NCBI RefSeq assembly: GCF_049942825.1
Contig: NZ_CP187970.1
Location: forward strand, 5,394,001-5,458,000
Reading direction: 5' to 3'
DNA from: Paenibacillus_G sp049942825
GTDB lineage: Bacteria; Bacillota; Bacilli; Paenibacillales; NBRC-103111
DNA: 64,000 bases
Each line of letters begins with the position of its first letter. Position 1 is the first letter of the stretch. Positions 16,100-23,539 of this stretch are shown here, one piece after another. The notes beneath the pieces were generated by a model. It searched no databases. It saw only the letters and a list, made by a program, of their open reading frames with translations, and was not told where the DNA came from. A program made the position numbers and the translations under genes.

Positions 16100-16636
16100 T
16101 CATTGAAAAAAAGCGATGCCGAGCAGTCCCGACAGCGTCAGGACCGCCAGCGGATGAAGCTTGTAGCGAACCATCGCATAGAGCGAGACGCCCAGTATGA
16201 TGAACAGTCCCGCCGTATGCCAGGTAAGCCAGGGAAGTCCCTCCCGCGGGAGCAGAAAATGCAGCGCGGCATAGAAGATCATTCCCGTGATGACCGGCTT
16301 CAGCCCATAGAACGTATTCCTGAGCCACTCCGACTTCCCTGCACGGAAAAGCATCGCGCTGAGCAGAATGATGAGCGCAAGCGACGGCAGAATCATACCG
16401 GTCGTCGCGGCGAAGGCGCCGGCCGCGCCTGCGGTTTCATACCCGATCAGCGTCGCGCTGTTGGTGGCGACAGGTCCCGGCGCCATACCGGCAAGCGCTG
16501 TGAGCTCCGTGAAGCGGGCATTGGATACCCATCCGTGTGCCAGCACTTCGTGCCGGATCAACGGAATCATCGCGTAGCCGCCGCCGAACGAGAACAAGCC
16601 GATTTTCAGAAATACCGCGAACAAGGTCCAGAGCAT
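16100..16636 (-). CDS. Short-chain CHR family transporter, second subunit
   Basis: Half-size member of the chromate ion transporter (CHR/ChrA) family, 178 aa, about five or six hydrophobic segments. The family signature F-S-F-G-G-G-Y-A-M-I-P-L-I is at the N-terminus and M-A-P-G-P-V-A-T-N follows. A TTG frame extends 16 residues further upstream, but the G-run before the ATG at 16636 is the likely Shine-Dalgarno, so the shorter start is used. It pairs with the related gene just upstream, as in two-gene short-chain CHR systems such as B. subtilis ywrB-ywrA. The substrate could be chromate or sulfate-like anions; it is not shown here. Confidence 0.88.
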   Translation of the reverse strand: MLWTLFAVFLKIGLFSFGGGYAMIPLIRHEVLAHGWVSNARFTELTALAGMAPGPVATNSATLIGYETAGAAGAFAATTGMILPSLALIILLSAMLFRAGKSEWLRNTFYGLKPVITGMIFYAALHFLLPREGLPWLTWHTAGLFIILGVSLYAMVRYKLHPLAVLTLSGLLGIAFFQ

Positions 16637-16693
16637 GGCGCCGCCCCCCCTTTTTATGGAGTAATCGATTGTTTTGGATTGCAAGCCATCCGT

Positions 16694-17323
16694 TTAAATG
16701 CCGTCAGCGATATAATAATCCGAATACTTGTAGGAAGGCGCCGCTGCGGCACCCGCCGGCTCCTGCCGCTGCAGTCGGCCGCTCTCCCGCTTCACGCGGA
16801 ACAAGGCCGGCACATGCCCGGCAAGAAGCCCTGTCGTGATCAGTCCTATCGGATGAACCCCGAACATCAGCAGCACCAGAGCGGCCGCCGCCATGATCAT
16901 GGTTCCCCGGTCCACCAGCGAAGAGCGGCCCATATTGTACGCCGAAACCAGAATCAGGGCCGCCACCCCGGCCTGAATACCGGCCAAGGCCGCAGCCGCC
17001 TTGGGATGATGCTGGACTTGGGCGAAGGCCAGCGCTAGTACCAGAACAATCAGGAAGGTCGGCAGCGTGATGCCGAGGATCGCCGCGACCGCTCCGGGAA
17101 TGCCCTTCATCCGGTACCCGATGAAGGCGGCCGTGTTGACGCCGATCCCTCCGGGCGCGGATCCTGCCACGGCCAGTCCGCTGCTCATCTCCTCCGGGGT
17201 GATCCATTGTCTCTTCTCCACGATCTCGCGCTCGATCAGCGGAATCATGGCGTAGCCGCCGCCGAACGACATCGGGGAGATGCGGACAAAGGACCAGAAC
17301 AGCTTCACGAGAAGTATGCCCAC
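16694..17323 (-). CDS. Short-chain CHR family transporter, first subunit
   Basis: First half of the paired CHR (chromate-type) transporter, 209 aa. It carries S-F-G-G-G-Y-A-M-I-P-L-I near residue 19 and the conserved S-A-P-G-G-I-G-V-N-T-A-A-F-I-G-Y motif, plus hydrophobic helices, with a polar C-terminal tail after about residue 180 that its partner lacks. GGAGG lies ten bases before the ATG. It is transcribed first in a two-gene operon from a promoter at about 17391-17418. Such pairs are thought to form a heterodimer with inverted topology. Confidence 0.88.
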   Translation of the reverse strand: MGILLVKLFWSFVRISPMSFGGGYAMIPLIEREIVEKRQWITPEEMSSGLAVAGSAPGGIGVNTAAFIGYRMKGIPGAVAAILGITLPTFLIVLVLALAFAQVQHHPKAAAALAGIQAGVAALILVSAYNMGRSSLVDRGTMIMAAAALVLLMFGVHPIGLITTGLLAGHVPALFRVKRESGRLQRQEPAGAAAAPSYKYSDYYIADGI

Positions 17324-17390
17324 CGCTATCCCTCCATTTTCTATCTTTTATCGTCACTACGTACGTAACCTTTTTTCTTACTATATCCTC

Positions 17391-17418
17391 ATTATACTCT
17401 ACTTTTTATCATTTTGAA
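17391..17418 (-). promoter_or_regulatory. Probable sigma-A promoter of the CHR operon
   Basis: Minus strand: -35 TTCAAA (17413-17418), 16-base spacer, consensus -10 TATAAT (17391-17396). The leader to the first CHR gene is about 65 bases. Confidence 0.55.
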
Positions 17419-17590
17419 ATAATCAAACGCATATATAAGCGGATGAGCTCATTAGAATCCTTGAATTATTCCATAAGGAGGACTGATAAAACGGTTCCTT
17501 CTTTTAGTTTCGACCATTGTGGATTATACCACCTCATCTCCATGGGAATACACCGGATTATCTCCGGATCGCCGTCCTTGAAGTGCAAAA

Positions 17591-17617
17591 AAAGCTTGGA
17601 CCTTCGGCCCAAGCTTT
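17591..17617 (-). terminator. Intrinsic terminator of ymaF
   Basis: Nine-base stem AAAGCTTGG/CCAAGCTTT, extended by inner pairs, followed on the minus strand by a run of seven T residues. It lies 36 bases after the ymaF stop. Confidence 0.9.
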
Positions 17618-17652
17618 CTCTGTCCCTCTTTCCTCCTGCAAAGCCGAACGTT

Positions 17653-18054
17653 CTACCATCCCGGCGGCTCCACGCCGATCGGCGGTCCGCTGCGTCCCCT
17701 ATAGCTGTGCACGTGCCGCGGCACCGAAAGTATCGTCGTGTAATAGCCCCCTTTGGGCTGGAACGGTTCGTCATCCAGCTCCCCCGTCACTTCGTGATAG
17801 TGCGACCCGTCCGGCAGCGGCACCGCAGGCCCGGTACTCCCTATCACTCGGTGAAAATGGCTTCCGGCCGCCATCCGGGTATGCCCCTGGAACATATGTG
17901 TATGTCCATCTTCTCCGGTTCCGTTCACGGCGTAGGTATACAGCAGCATGAGATGGGTATGGCCGAGCGCCGGAGCGGTGAGGATCCGGAATTCGTGCGC
18001 ATGGGACGGGCCCAGTGCTTCCGTGGTCCGCTCAGTGCACCGTGACCTGTTCAT
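17653..18054 (-). CDS. ymaF: YmaF family histidine-rich protein
   Basis: 133-aa protein rich in H-x-H pairs placed at regular intervals (S-H-A-H-E-F, L-G-H-T-H, D-G-H-T-H, G-S-H-F-H, G-S-H-Y-H, R-H-V-H-S), the mark of the YmaF family. The function is unknown; the clustered histidines suggest metal binding, which is inference. The start is the ATG at 18054, with GAGGAGG eight bases upstream. There is no signal peptide or membrane segment. The gene has its own strong terminator and no clear operon partner. Confidence 0.85.
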   Translation of the reverse strand: MNRSRCTERTTEALGPSHAHEFRILTAPALGHTHLMLLYTYAVNGTGEDGHTHMFQGHTRMAAGSHFHRVIGSTGPAVPLPDGSHYHEVTGELDDEPFQPKGGYYTTILSVPRHVHSYRGRSGPPIGVEPPGW

Positions 18055-18140
18055 TCCCCGGCCTCCTCTCCATGCCCTATGTATACGCCGGTCCGTGTCA
18101 GCTCATGTCCGGCCGCAGACGGCTTCGCCTCATAACAAAA

Positions 18141-18168
18141 AAACCGGAAGTCACTGCTCTTCCGGTTT
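18141..18168 (-). terminator. Terminator overlapping the 3' end of ywbE
   Basis: Stem AAACCGGAAG/CTTCCGGTTT followed on the minus strand by a T-rich run. The hairpin includes the last ywbE codons and the stop codon itself (18151-18153), so translation and termination share the same bases. Confidence 0.88.
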
Positions 18169-18363
18169 GCCGATTTCCTGTACGCGGCCGACTTGTCCGT
18201 CGGTCAGGCGCACCTTGATGCCGTGCGGATGCGACGGCGAGTTCGTGAGGATGTCCTTGACGATCCCCCGGGTCCGCTTCCCTGTCCGCTGGTCCTGCTT
18301 GAGCACGATCGCCACCTCCAGCCCCGGACGGATGTCTTTGCGGCTTTTGCCGCCCGGCACCAT
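18151..18363 (-). CDS. ywbE: YwbE family small protein
   Basis: 70-aa protein matching the YwbE family almost throughout (R-P-G-L-E-V-A-I-V-L-K-Q-D-Q, T-R-G-I-V-K-D-I-L-T-N-S-P-S-H-P-H-G-I-K-V-R-L). Its function is unknown; the fold is thought to be a small beta-barrel. Its ATG shares one base with the stop of the upstream membrane-protein gene (TGATG), and no separate Shine-Dalgarno is seen, so reinitiation after the upstream gene is likely. An in-frame extension to 18447 lies inside that gene and is rejected. Confidence 0.9.
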   Translation of the reverse strand: MVPGGKSRKDIRPGLEVAIVLKQDQRTGKRTRGIVKDILTNSPSHPHGIKVRLTDGQVGRVQEIGKPEEQ

Positions 18364-18548
18364 CACTGCGTTTCCGGCAGCGGAAGCCAGCCGGTGTAGA
18401 TGGCATAGTAGAACAGGAATGCGCTTGCGAATCCGAGCGCAATACAAGTCCAGGCGATCGGTTTTCTTTTCTGGAAGAACAGCACGAAGGCCGCACTGAA
18501 AAATGCCCCCATGACCAGGAGGCTGAGCAGCAGCTTGATAGTTGCCAT
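18363..18548 (-). CDS. Small two-helix membrane protein
   Basis: 61-aa hydrophobic protein with two predicted membrane helices (about residues 4-24 and 31-50) joined by a basic turn (F-Q-K-R-K-P). The family is not recognised. Its stop overlaps the ywbE start by one base, so the two are one transcriptional and translational unit. An AAAGGGG site lies about 13 bases before the ATG. The tight coupling with a conserved gene is the main reason to regard it as real. Confidence 0.7.
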   Translation of the reverse strand: MATIKLLLSLLVMGAFFSAAFVLFFQKRKPIAWTCIALGFASAFLFYYAIYTGWLPLPETQ

Positions 18549-18675
18549 GGCTTACGTAATGCCCCTTTCTGAATCTGACCCTTCCAAATTACCATATTTC
18601 AGATCAAAATGACACCTTGCCCTCCTCAAACCCATGACAAATTGATGAAAAGCATATCGGGAGGAGGCGGCCGGT

Positions 18676-18714
18676 ATGTATAGAAGAGAACGTGCAATAA
18701 TGATCTGCAGTTGA
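18676..18714 (+). CDS. Possible 12-residue leader peptide upstream of the YtkA-like gene
   Basis: A very strong GGGAGGAGG is followed by an ATG and a 12-codon frame ending in TGA (M-Y-R-R-E-R-A-I-M-I-C-S). It lies 38 bases before the YtkA-like gene and has a better ribosome site than many genes here. It may be a translated leader, or the Shine-Dalgarno may be fortuitous. No terminator-type hairpin follows it. Confidence 0.3.
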   Translation: MYRRERAIMICS

Positions 18715-18752
18715 AGCGGTGCATGTGAAAACAATACGGTGGGAGGTGGAGC

Positions 18753-19196
18753 ATGAAGGAGAAGTGGCATAGGCGCATCCTCCTGCTTTGGGCCGGCGCG
18801 GGAGCGGCGGCCCTGCTGTGGGGAATCGCCCGCCTGCTGTCAGGGGAAGAGGCCGAAGAGGTTTTCCAGCCGCGCAAAGCGTTTGCCGCAGGGAACTACA
18901 CCGTGGAAGTGGCCTTGAGCGAGGGGCGGGCACGGGTGCTGCAGGAGAATCCGCTCGCCGTGTCCGTCAAGGATGCAGCCGGCTCCCCCGTTGCTGGAGC
19001 GGAAGTGCTGGTCGCGATCTCGATGCCCGTGATGTTCTGCGGCACGAGCCGCAGCGAACTGAGCGAGACAGCGCCCGGACTCTACACCGGCAGCGGCATC
19101 CCGCTGATGGCCGGCAGGCAGTCCGCCGGCGTGACGGTCCGCCTGCCCGGCGGGGAAGCGCTGCAGGTAAGCTTTCCTTTTGCAGCCGAGCGTTGA
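18753..19196 (+). CDS. Membrane-anchored YtkA/FixH-like domain protein
   Basis: 147-aa protein with one N-terminal membrane anchor (about residues 9-29) and an extracellular beta-rich domain of YtkA/FixH type (N-Y-T-V-E-V-A-L, then N-P-L-A-V-S-V-K-D-A-A-G-S-P-V-A-G-A-E-V, and a closing beta-strand segment). Such proteins often sit beside copper transport or cytochrome oxidase assembly genes. Here it converges with a SafE/TauE-like gene and a copper-type P-ATPase, an arrangement that recalls ccoGHIS/fixGHIS. A role in extracytoplasmic metal handling is inferred. GGGAGGTGG precedes the ATG. Confidence 0.7.
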   Translation: MKEKWHRRILLLWAGAGAAALLWGIARLLSGEEAEEVFQPRKAFAAGNYTVEVALSEGRARVLQENPLAVSVKDAAGSPVAGAEVLVAISMPVMFCGTSRSELSETAPGLYTGSGIPLMAGRQSAGVTVRLPGGEALQVSFPFAAER

Positions 19197-19404
19197 CAGG
19201 GCAGTTGGGCGCCACCCGGCCGGATAATTCGTCTTGGCAGCGGCCCCCCCTCTATGTGATCGTCCCGAAGACTTGGACTTGAAGGAGGAGGTGTCAGCGC
19301 CCGCTCCCTCTCCATGATCAGCGCGGCCGCCTGCCCGCCGAACCATCCACCTAATCCTGCGCCGGGGAGCCTTCCGGATCCCGACCGTTCGTCCCCGCCG
19401 CACC

Positions 19405-19440
19405 GCAAGCCCCTTCTGCCGGCAAGCATAAGGGGCTTGC
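19405..19440. terminator. Strong hairpin between convergent genes
   Basis: GCAAGCCCCTT / AAGGGGCTTGC, an 11-bp perfect stem with a 14-base loop. There is no U-run on either side. Its place between convergent genes suggests a shared transcription end or mRNA 3' protection. Confidence 0.5.
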
Positions 19441-19477
19441 GGCCCGAGGACATGGACCTGCCCCCTTGCCGCCCGGG

Positions 19478-20176
19478 CTACCACAGCCAGGGATGGACCG
19501 AAGGGATCCATCCCCCGGCGGCCAGCCCTCGCAGAATGCAGAGCACACCGATCGTGACCGCCAGCACCCGTCCGGCGGTCCGTGCCCGGCTGCGCAGCGC
19601 CCGCCCCAGCCGGCTCGCGGACAAGCCCGCCAGCAGCAGCGCCGGCAGCGTACCCAGCCCGAAGGCGGCCAGCAGCAGCGCCCCTCGGGTAGGGCTGCCG
19701 CCTGCGGCGGCGTTCATCTGCATCGCGTAGGTCAGGCCGCACGGCAGGAAGCCGAGAAGCAGCCCGGCGAGCAGGGCGGCCGCAGGCGTGCCTCGGCCCT
19801 TCCAGCGGTGGCCGAGGCGCTCTGCCGAGCCCCGCAGCCGCTGCACCGCTTCCGGCAGCGGAACCCGCAGCCGTGTGCCGCGCAGCGCCCACAGAAGGAT
19901 CAGGCATCCGCCCAGAAGGGTTGCCGTTCCCTGCAGCCGCGCCGCCTGGCCGGCTCCGTCGACAAACGACCCTACAGCGCCCATGAAGGCGCCAAGCGCG
20001 GTGTACGTCAGGATGCGGCCTGCGTTATAGCAGAGCAGGGCCCGCACCGGCCGGCTGCCGGCCTTCAGCACAATCCCGGCGGCCGTCCCTCCGCACATCG
20101 CCAGGCAGTGCGGAGCGCCGAATAACCCGCCGAGCAGCGCCAGCAGAAGGTCTGCGCCCACGCCCGCCATCTCCAT
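19478..20176 (-). CDS. SafE/TauE-like membrane protein (DsbD-type fold)
   Basis: 232-aa protein with six or so membrane helices. Two cysteine-bearing motifs stand out: F-G-A-P-H-C-L-A-M-C-G-G at residues 19-30 and L-L-G-F-L-P-C-G-L-T-Y in the second half. These belong to the cytochrome-biogenesis/urease-accessory membrane family (COG2836 type, near CcdA/DsbD). The paired Cys residues could act in copper handling or disulfide exchange across the membrane. The gene follows the P-ATPase with a 15-base gap and AGGGGGAG before its ATG, so the two are one operon. Confidence 0.82.
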   Translation of the reverse strand: MEMAGVGADLLLALLGGLFGAPHCLAMCGGTAAGIVLKAGSRPVRALLCYNAGRILTYTALGAFMGAVGSFVDGAGQAARLQGTATLLGGCLILLWALRGTRLRVPLPEAVQRLRGSAERLGHRWKGRGTPAAALLAGLLLGFLPCGLTYAMQMNAAAGGSPTRGALLLAAFGLGTLPALLLAGLSASRLGRALRSRARTAGRVLAVTIGVLCILRGLAAGGWIPSVHPWLW

Positions 20177-20191
20177 AGGTCTTCTCCCCCT

Positions 20192-22423
20192 TCACGCGCG
20201 CTGAAGCCGCAGCGCGTTGCCAACCACCGTCACGGAGCTGAGCGCCATCGCGGTGCAGGCCATCCACGGGGCAAGCTGGCCGCTCACGGCAAGCGGAACC
20301 GCCAGCACATTGTAGCCCAGCGACAGCAGCAGGTTCTGGTAGATGACCCGCATCGTCCTGCGGCTCATCCGGTACGCCTCGGCGACCGCCCCCAGGTCGC
20401 CCCGGTGCAGCTGCACCCCCGCGGCAGCCAGCGCCGCATCGGTGCCGCCCCCTACAGCCAGGCCCGCATCCGCGGCGGCCAGCGCTGGGGCGTCGTTGAT
20501 GCCGTCGCCCGCGACCGCCACCCTGTGGCCTTCCCGCTGCAGCCGGCGCACCAGCTCCAGCTTCTGCTCCGGGCGCATGCCGGCATACCAGCGGGAGATG
20601 CCCGCTTGGCCCGCTGTTCTTCGGGCCGCCTCCTCGTGGTCGCCGGTCACGAGGATCACGTCCACGCCGGCAGCCTGCAGCTGGCGGACGGCAGAGCGGG
20701 CCCCCGGCCGCAGCGGATCGCTTAGGGCCGCGAGGCCCAGCCAGCGCCCTCCAGAGGCCGCATAGAGCAGCTGACGTCCTTCGCCGAGCCACAGCGCCTC
20801 CTGGGCATCGCCTGCGGGCAGCGCGACGCCCAGGCTCTCCAGCCAACGCCGGCTGCCGAGGAGGACGGTATGTCCGTCCACCTCCGCCCGCACCCCGCTG
20901 CCCGGCACGGCCTCGAAGGCCGCCGCCTTCGGCAGCGTCAGGCTGCGCCGCTGCGCTTCCCGTACGACCGCGCGGGAGAGCGGGTGCTCCGACGCCTGTC
21001 CGGCGGCGGCCATCACGCGCAGGAGCACGGGCTGCGTTACGCCCGGCGCTGGATACAGTCCACTCATACGGGGCCGGCCGGCCGTGAGCGTCCCGGTTTT
21101 GTCCAGCAGGAGCACGCCCGTCCCCTGCAGCTCTTCCAGCATCCTCCCTTCCTTGAAGAGGATGCCCTTCTGGGCGGCCCGCCCGGAGCCGACGAGCACC
21201 GACACGGGCGTGGCCAGCCCCAGGGCGCAGGGACACGCGATGAGCAGCACGGCGATCGCCTTCTCCAGGGCGCCCGCCGCATGGCCCGCTTCTCCCCATA
21301 CATACCACCAGCCGAAGGTCAACAGGGCCGTCAGTACGATCAGCGGGACGAAGACGCCGGACACCCGGTCCGCCAGCCGCTGGATCGGTGCCCGGCTCTC
21401 CTGCGCCTCCTCGACCATGCGGACCATCCGTGCCACCGTGGAGGTGTGCTCCGGCTTTGTAACCTGCACCGTCAATGCTCCGCTTCCGTTCAGCGTGCCG
21501 GCCAGCACCCCGGCGCCCGGTCCTTTCTCCACCGGGAGACTCTCCCCGGTGACCGGCGATTCGTCCACTTCGGAGCTACCCATGAGCACCTTCCCGTCCA
21601 GCGGCACTTTCTCCCCCGGCCGGACCAGAATGGTCTCTCCGGCCTGAATCTCTCCGGCCCGGCGCGTCATTTGCCGTCCCCCTGCCAACACCGTCACCTC
21701 GGCAGGCTGCAGCTTTCTCAGCGCGGCGATGCTGTCCGACGTCCGCCGCTTGGCTGCAGCCTCGAGCCATTTCCCCAGCCAGACGATCGTGAGGATCATG
21801 ACACTCGTGTCGAAGAAATAATAGGCATGCCCTCCCCCTGCGTGAGGCATGGGCATCCCACCGGCGTGCAGCAGCCGGTAGTGACTGTACAAATACGCCG
21901 ACGTGCTGCCCAGCACGATGAGTACGTCCATCGAGGCCCCGCCGGCCCGAAGCGCCTTCCAGGCCCGAAAGTAGAACGGCCCGCCGAGTACGAACTGTAC
22001 CGGCGTGGCCAGCGCGAGCTGGAACCAGGGGTTCAGCAGCAGCGGCGGCACCCAGAACTGCGCCGACCAGGCATGGTGCGGCGCCATCGCCCAGAGGAAG
22101 GGCAGCAGTGCCGCGGCACCGGCCAGGAACGCCCTGCGGTTCGTTCGCACTTCTTCCTCGGCAGCTCCCTCCCGGTGCCCTTCCTGCTTGGGCACCGCCC
22201 CAAAGCCGAGGCGTTCAATCCGGTCGATCACCTGCCCGCCGTCGGTTCGCTGCGGGTCCATCGTTACCGAAGCCCGGTTCAGCGCCAGGTTGACGTGGAC
22301 TTCCTCCACGCCGTCCAGCTTCCCTACCGCCCGCTCGATCCGTGCGGCGCAGGCTGCACAGGTCATGCCCGTGATATCGATCGTCAGCTGTGCCGGCGGC
22401 TGCAGCGGTGTGGTTAAACTCAC
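20192..22423 (-). CDS. Heavy-metal P1B-type ATPase (copper type, FixI/CopA-like)
   Basis: Membrane pump of 743 aa. In order: one N-terminal HMA metal-binding domain with M-T-C-A-A-C (Cys22, Cys25), an extra polar linker, membrane helices, the TGES actuator motif (about 292-295), the ion channel motif C-P-C (397-399) in A-C-P-C-A-L-G-L-A-T-P, and D-K-T-G-T (Asp441) for phosphorylation. The CPC motif indicates copper(I) or silver; direction is not visible. A His/Met-rich loop (H-A-G-G-M-P-M-P-H-A-G-G-G-H) lies between the first helices. The start is the GTG at 22423, eight bases after GGAGGG; the longer frame to 22474 lacks a ribosome site. It is the first gene of the operon with the SafE-like gene. 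Confidence 0.92.
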   Translation of the reverse strand: MSLTTPLQPPAQLTIDITGMTCAACAARIERAVGKLDGVEEVHVNLALNRASVTMDPQRTDGGQVIDRIERLGFGAVPKQEGHREGAAEEEVRTNRRAFLAGAAALLPFLWAMAPHHAWSAQFWVPPLLLNPWFQLALATPVQFVLGGPFYFRAWKALRAGGASMDVLIVLGSTSAYLYSHYRLLHAGGMPMPHAGGGHAYYFFDTSVMILTIVWLGKWLEAAAKRRTSDSIAALRKLQPAEVTVLAGGRQMTRRAGEIQAGETILVRPGEKVPLDGKVLMGSSEVDESPVTGESLPVEKGPGAGVLAGTLNGSGALTVQVTKPEHTSTVARMVRMVEEAQESRAPIQRLADRVSGVFVPLIVLTALLTFGWWYVWGEAGHAAGALEKAIAVLLIACPCALGLATPVSVLVGSGRAAQKGILFKEGRMLEELQGTGVLLLDKTGTLTAGRPRMSGLYPAPGVTQPVLLRVMAAAGQASEHPLSRAVVREAQRRSLTLPKAAAFEAVPGSGVRAEVDGHTVLLGSRRWLESLGVALPAGDAQEALWLGEGRQLLYAASGGRWLGLAALSDPLRPGARSAVRQLQAAGVDVILVTGDHEEAARRTAGQAGISRWYAGMRPEQKLELVRRLQREGHRVAVAGDGINDAPALAAADAGLAVGGGTDAALAAAGVQLHRGDLGAVAEAYRMSRRTMRVIYQNLLLSLGYNVLAVPLAVSGQLAPWMACTAMALSSVTVVGNALRLQRA

Positions 22424-22515
22424 TTCGCCATCCCTCCGATTCTGCGCAAACTGATACAATATATGGACGGGCACCGGGCATCATGACTCGCAAAGCCCCG
22501 CAGACAAAAAAATAA

Positions 22516-22531
22516 CCGGCCCTCCGGCCGG
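22516..22531 (-). terminator. Intrinsic terminator downstream of nikR
   Basis: CCGGCC-CTCC-GGCCGG hairpin followed on the minus strand by TTATTTTTTT. It lies about 75 bases after the nikR stop and just before the P-ATPase gene, so the two are separate units. Confidence 0.8.
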
Positions 22532-22606
22532 CTCTGCTGTGTCTATTGCTTTTTTTCTTCCATGATCCTTCTTCGGACTCCACCGTCCGCTCGGCACGGT
22601 CACGTC

Positions 22607-23128
22607 TTACCGGGTGTCTTCAGCTGACTCCCCCTGAGTACCCAACTCAGGCTTGCCAGAGGGTGCTCCGTGAGCATGATGATGTGCTTCATGAGGATGC
22701 TTCCCGCCATCCGTATACGTAACGGACAGCTCCGCGTACAGCACGCCCTTCTGCACCTGAATACGCTGGTGAAGCTCCCGCAGCCGGGACAGTACGCCGC
22801 GGACGACGATGACCTCCATGCACTGATCATGGTTTAGATGCACATGCATCGTCGATATGATGTCGTGATGGTAATCGTGCTGCAGCTCCATCAGGTACAG
22901 CGGCAGGTCGGTCATATGATGGTCGTAGACCATCACGATCGTTCCCGCCACGGTTTGTCCGCCCTGGAGAGCCCCCGGCTCCAGCAGCACGCGCCGCACC
23001 AGGTCCCGGATGGCCTCGGACCGGTTCGTGTATCCCTGCTCCGTAATATACTGGTCGAACTGTTTGACGAGCTCGTCCGGCATCGAGACGCCAAAACGGG
23101 TCAGCACGTCCTTCTCCATTCCCGCCAT
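22607..23128 (-). CDS. nikR: NikR-type nickel-responsive regulator with His-rich tail
   Basis: Ribbon-helix-helix DNA-binding domain (residues 7-50, R-F-G-V-S-M-P-D-E-L-V-K-Q-F-D) plus ACT-like nickel-sensing domain. The high-affinity nickel ligands are all present with E. coli spacing: His84, His95, His97 and Cys103 (Q-H-D-Y-H-H-D ... M-H-V-H-L-N-H-D-Q-C). The 173-aa length exceeds the usual 130-150 because of a tail from about residue 140 with a histidine cluster (K-H-P-H-E-A-H-H-H-A-H-G) and acidic end. GGGGGAG precedes the ATG. No nickel transporter or hydrogenase/urease gene is adjacent, so the regulated genes lie elsewhere or include the neighbouring copper-type pump, which would be unusual. 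Confidence 0.92.
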   Translation of the reverse strand: MAGMEKDVLTRFGVSMPDELVKQFDQYITEQGYTNRSEAIRDLVRRVLLEPGALQGGQTVAGTIVMVYDHHMTDLPLYLMELQHDYHHDIISTMHVHLNHDQCMEVIVVRGVLSRLRELHQRIQVQKGVLYAELSVTYTDGGKHPHEAHHHAHGAPSGKPELGTQGESAEDTR

Positions 23129-23196
23129 CCCCTTCTCCCCCTTCCCGCTTCCCTGTTTGCTTTAGTCCATTGTAGCATACCTGAACAGGATTAGGC

Positions 23197-23220
23197 ACGG
23201 AAGTACGGAAGGTACGGAAG
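23197..23220. repeat. Three short ACGGAAG repeats upstream of nikR
   Basis: ACGGAAG occurs at 23197, 23205 and 23214, separated by one and two bases. It lies between the divergent ends of nikR (5' side) and the small gene at 23248-23409 (3' side). It may be a slippage product; no NikR-type palindrome was found. Confidence 0.4.
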
Positions 23221-23247
23221 GACTAACCTGCGTTGCAGCCCGGCGTT

Positions 23248-23409
23248 TTAAAAGAACGTCTCGCGGGAGTGCTCCCGCAAATTCGCCACCTCTGCCATCA
23301 ACTGCGCCTTTTCTTCCTCCGACAAGGCGGCATGTGCGTTGATTTCATCTACGAGGGCAATCAGTTCATCCCGGTTCTCCGGGTTCACGGTAAATTTGAC
23401 AAGGTCCAC
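23248..23409 (-). CDS. Small acidic protein of unknown function
   Basis: 53-aa protein (V/M-D-L-V-K-F-T-V-N-P-E-N-R-D-E-L-I-A-L) predicted to be two amphipathic helices, rich in Glu and Ala. The start is a GTG at 23409, because GGGAGG sits eight bases upstream; the longer open frame to 23583 has no such site and its N-terminal part looks non-coding. The family is not recognised. It is a single gene between nikR and the ricA-miaB pair. No clear terminator follows. Confidence 0.65.
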   Translation of the reverse strand: MDLVKFTVNPENRDELIALVDEINAHAALSEEEKAQLMAEVANLREHSRETFF

Positions 23410-23539
23410 GCTGGCTTCCTCCCTTGGGTCCTGTAGTGAACAGGCGGTTCTCCTTACGAAGGATTGCCGGTTTTTCCCTGTTTTATGCCCCAGCTCTTCT
23501 CCTCGCACCCGTATCTTCCTGTCGCCCCGGCAGCAAAAA

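Larger units (their letters stand above)
17324..17652. other. Intergenic stretch between the CHR operon and ymaF
   Basis: About 330 bases. It holds the CHR promoter and the ymaF terminator (listed separately). The middle contains an isolated plus-strand AAGGAGG at about 17474 with no good reading frame after it; nothing else is recognised. Confidence 0.5.

Noticed and set aside
15800..17038. A 412-codon plus-strand frame over the CHR genes
   Set aside because: The two CHR genes on the minus strand have family motifs and ribosome sites. The plus-strand product is Arg/Gln-rich with no recognisable domain.
18363..18447. Longer ywbE start inside the upstream gene
   Set aside because: The extra residues are a frame-shifted reading of the small membrane protein gene; the family N-terminus begins at the TGATG start.
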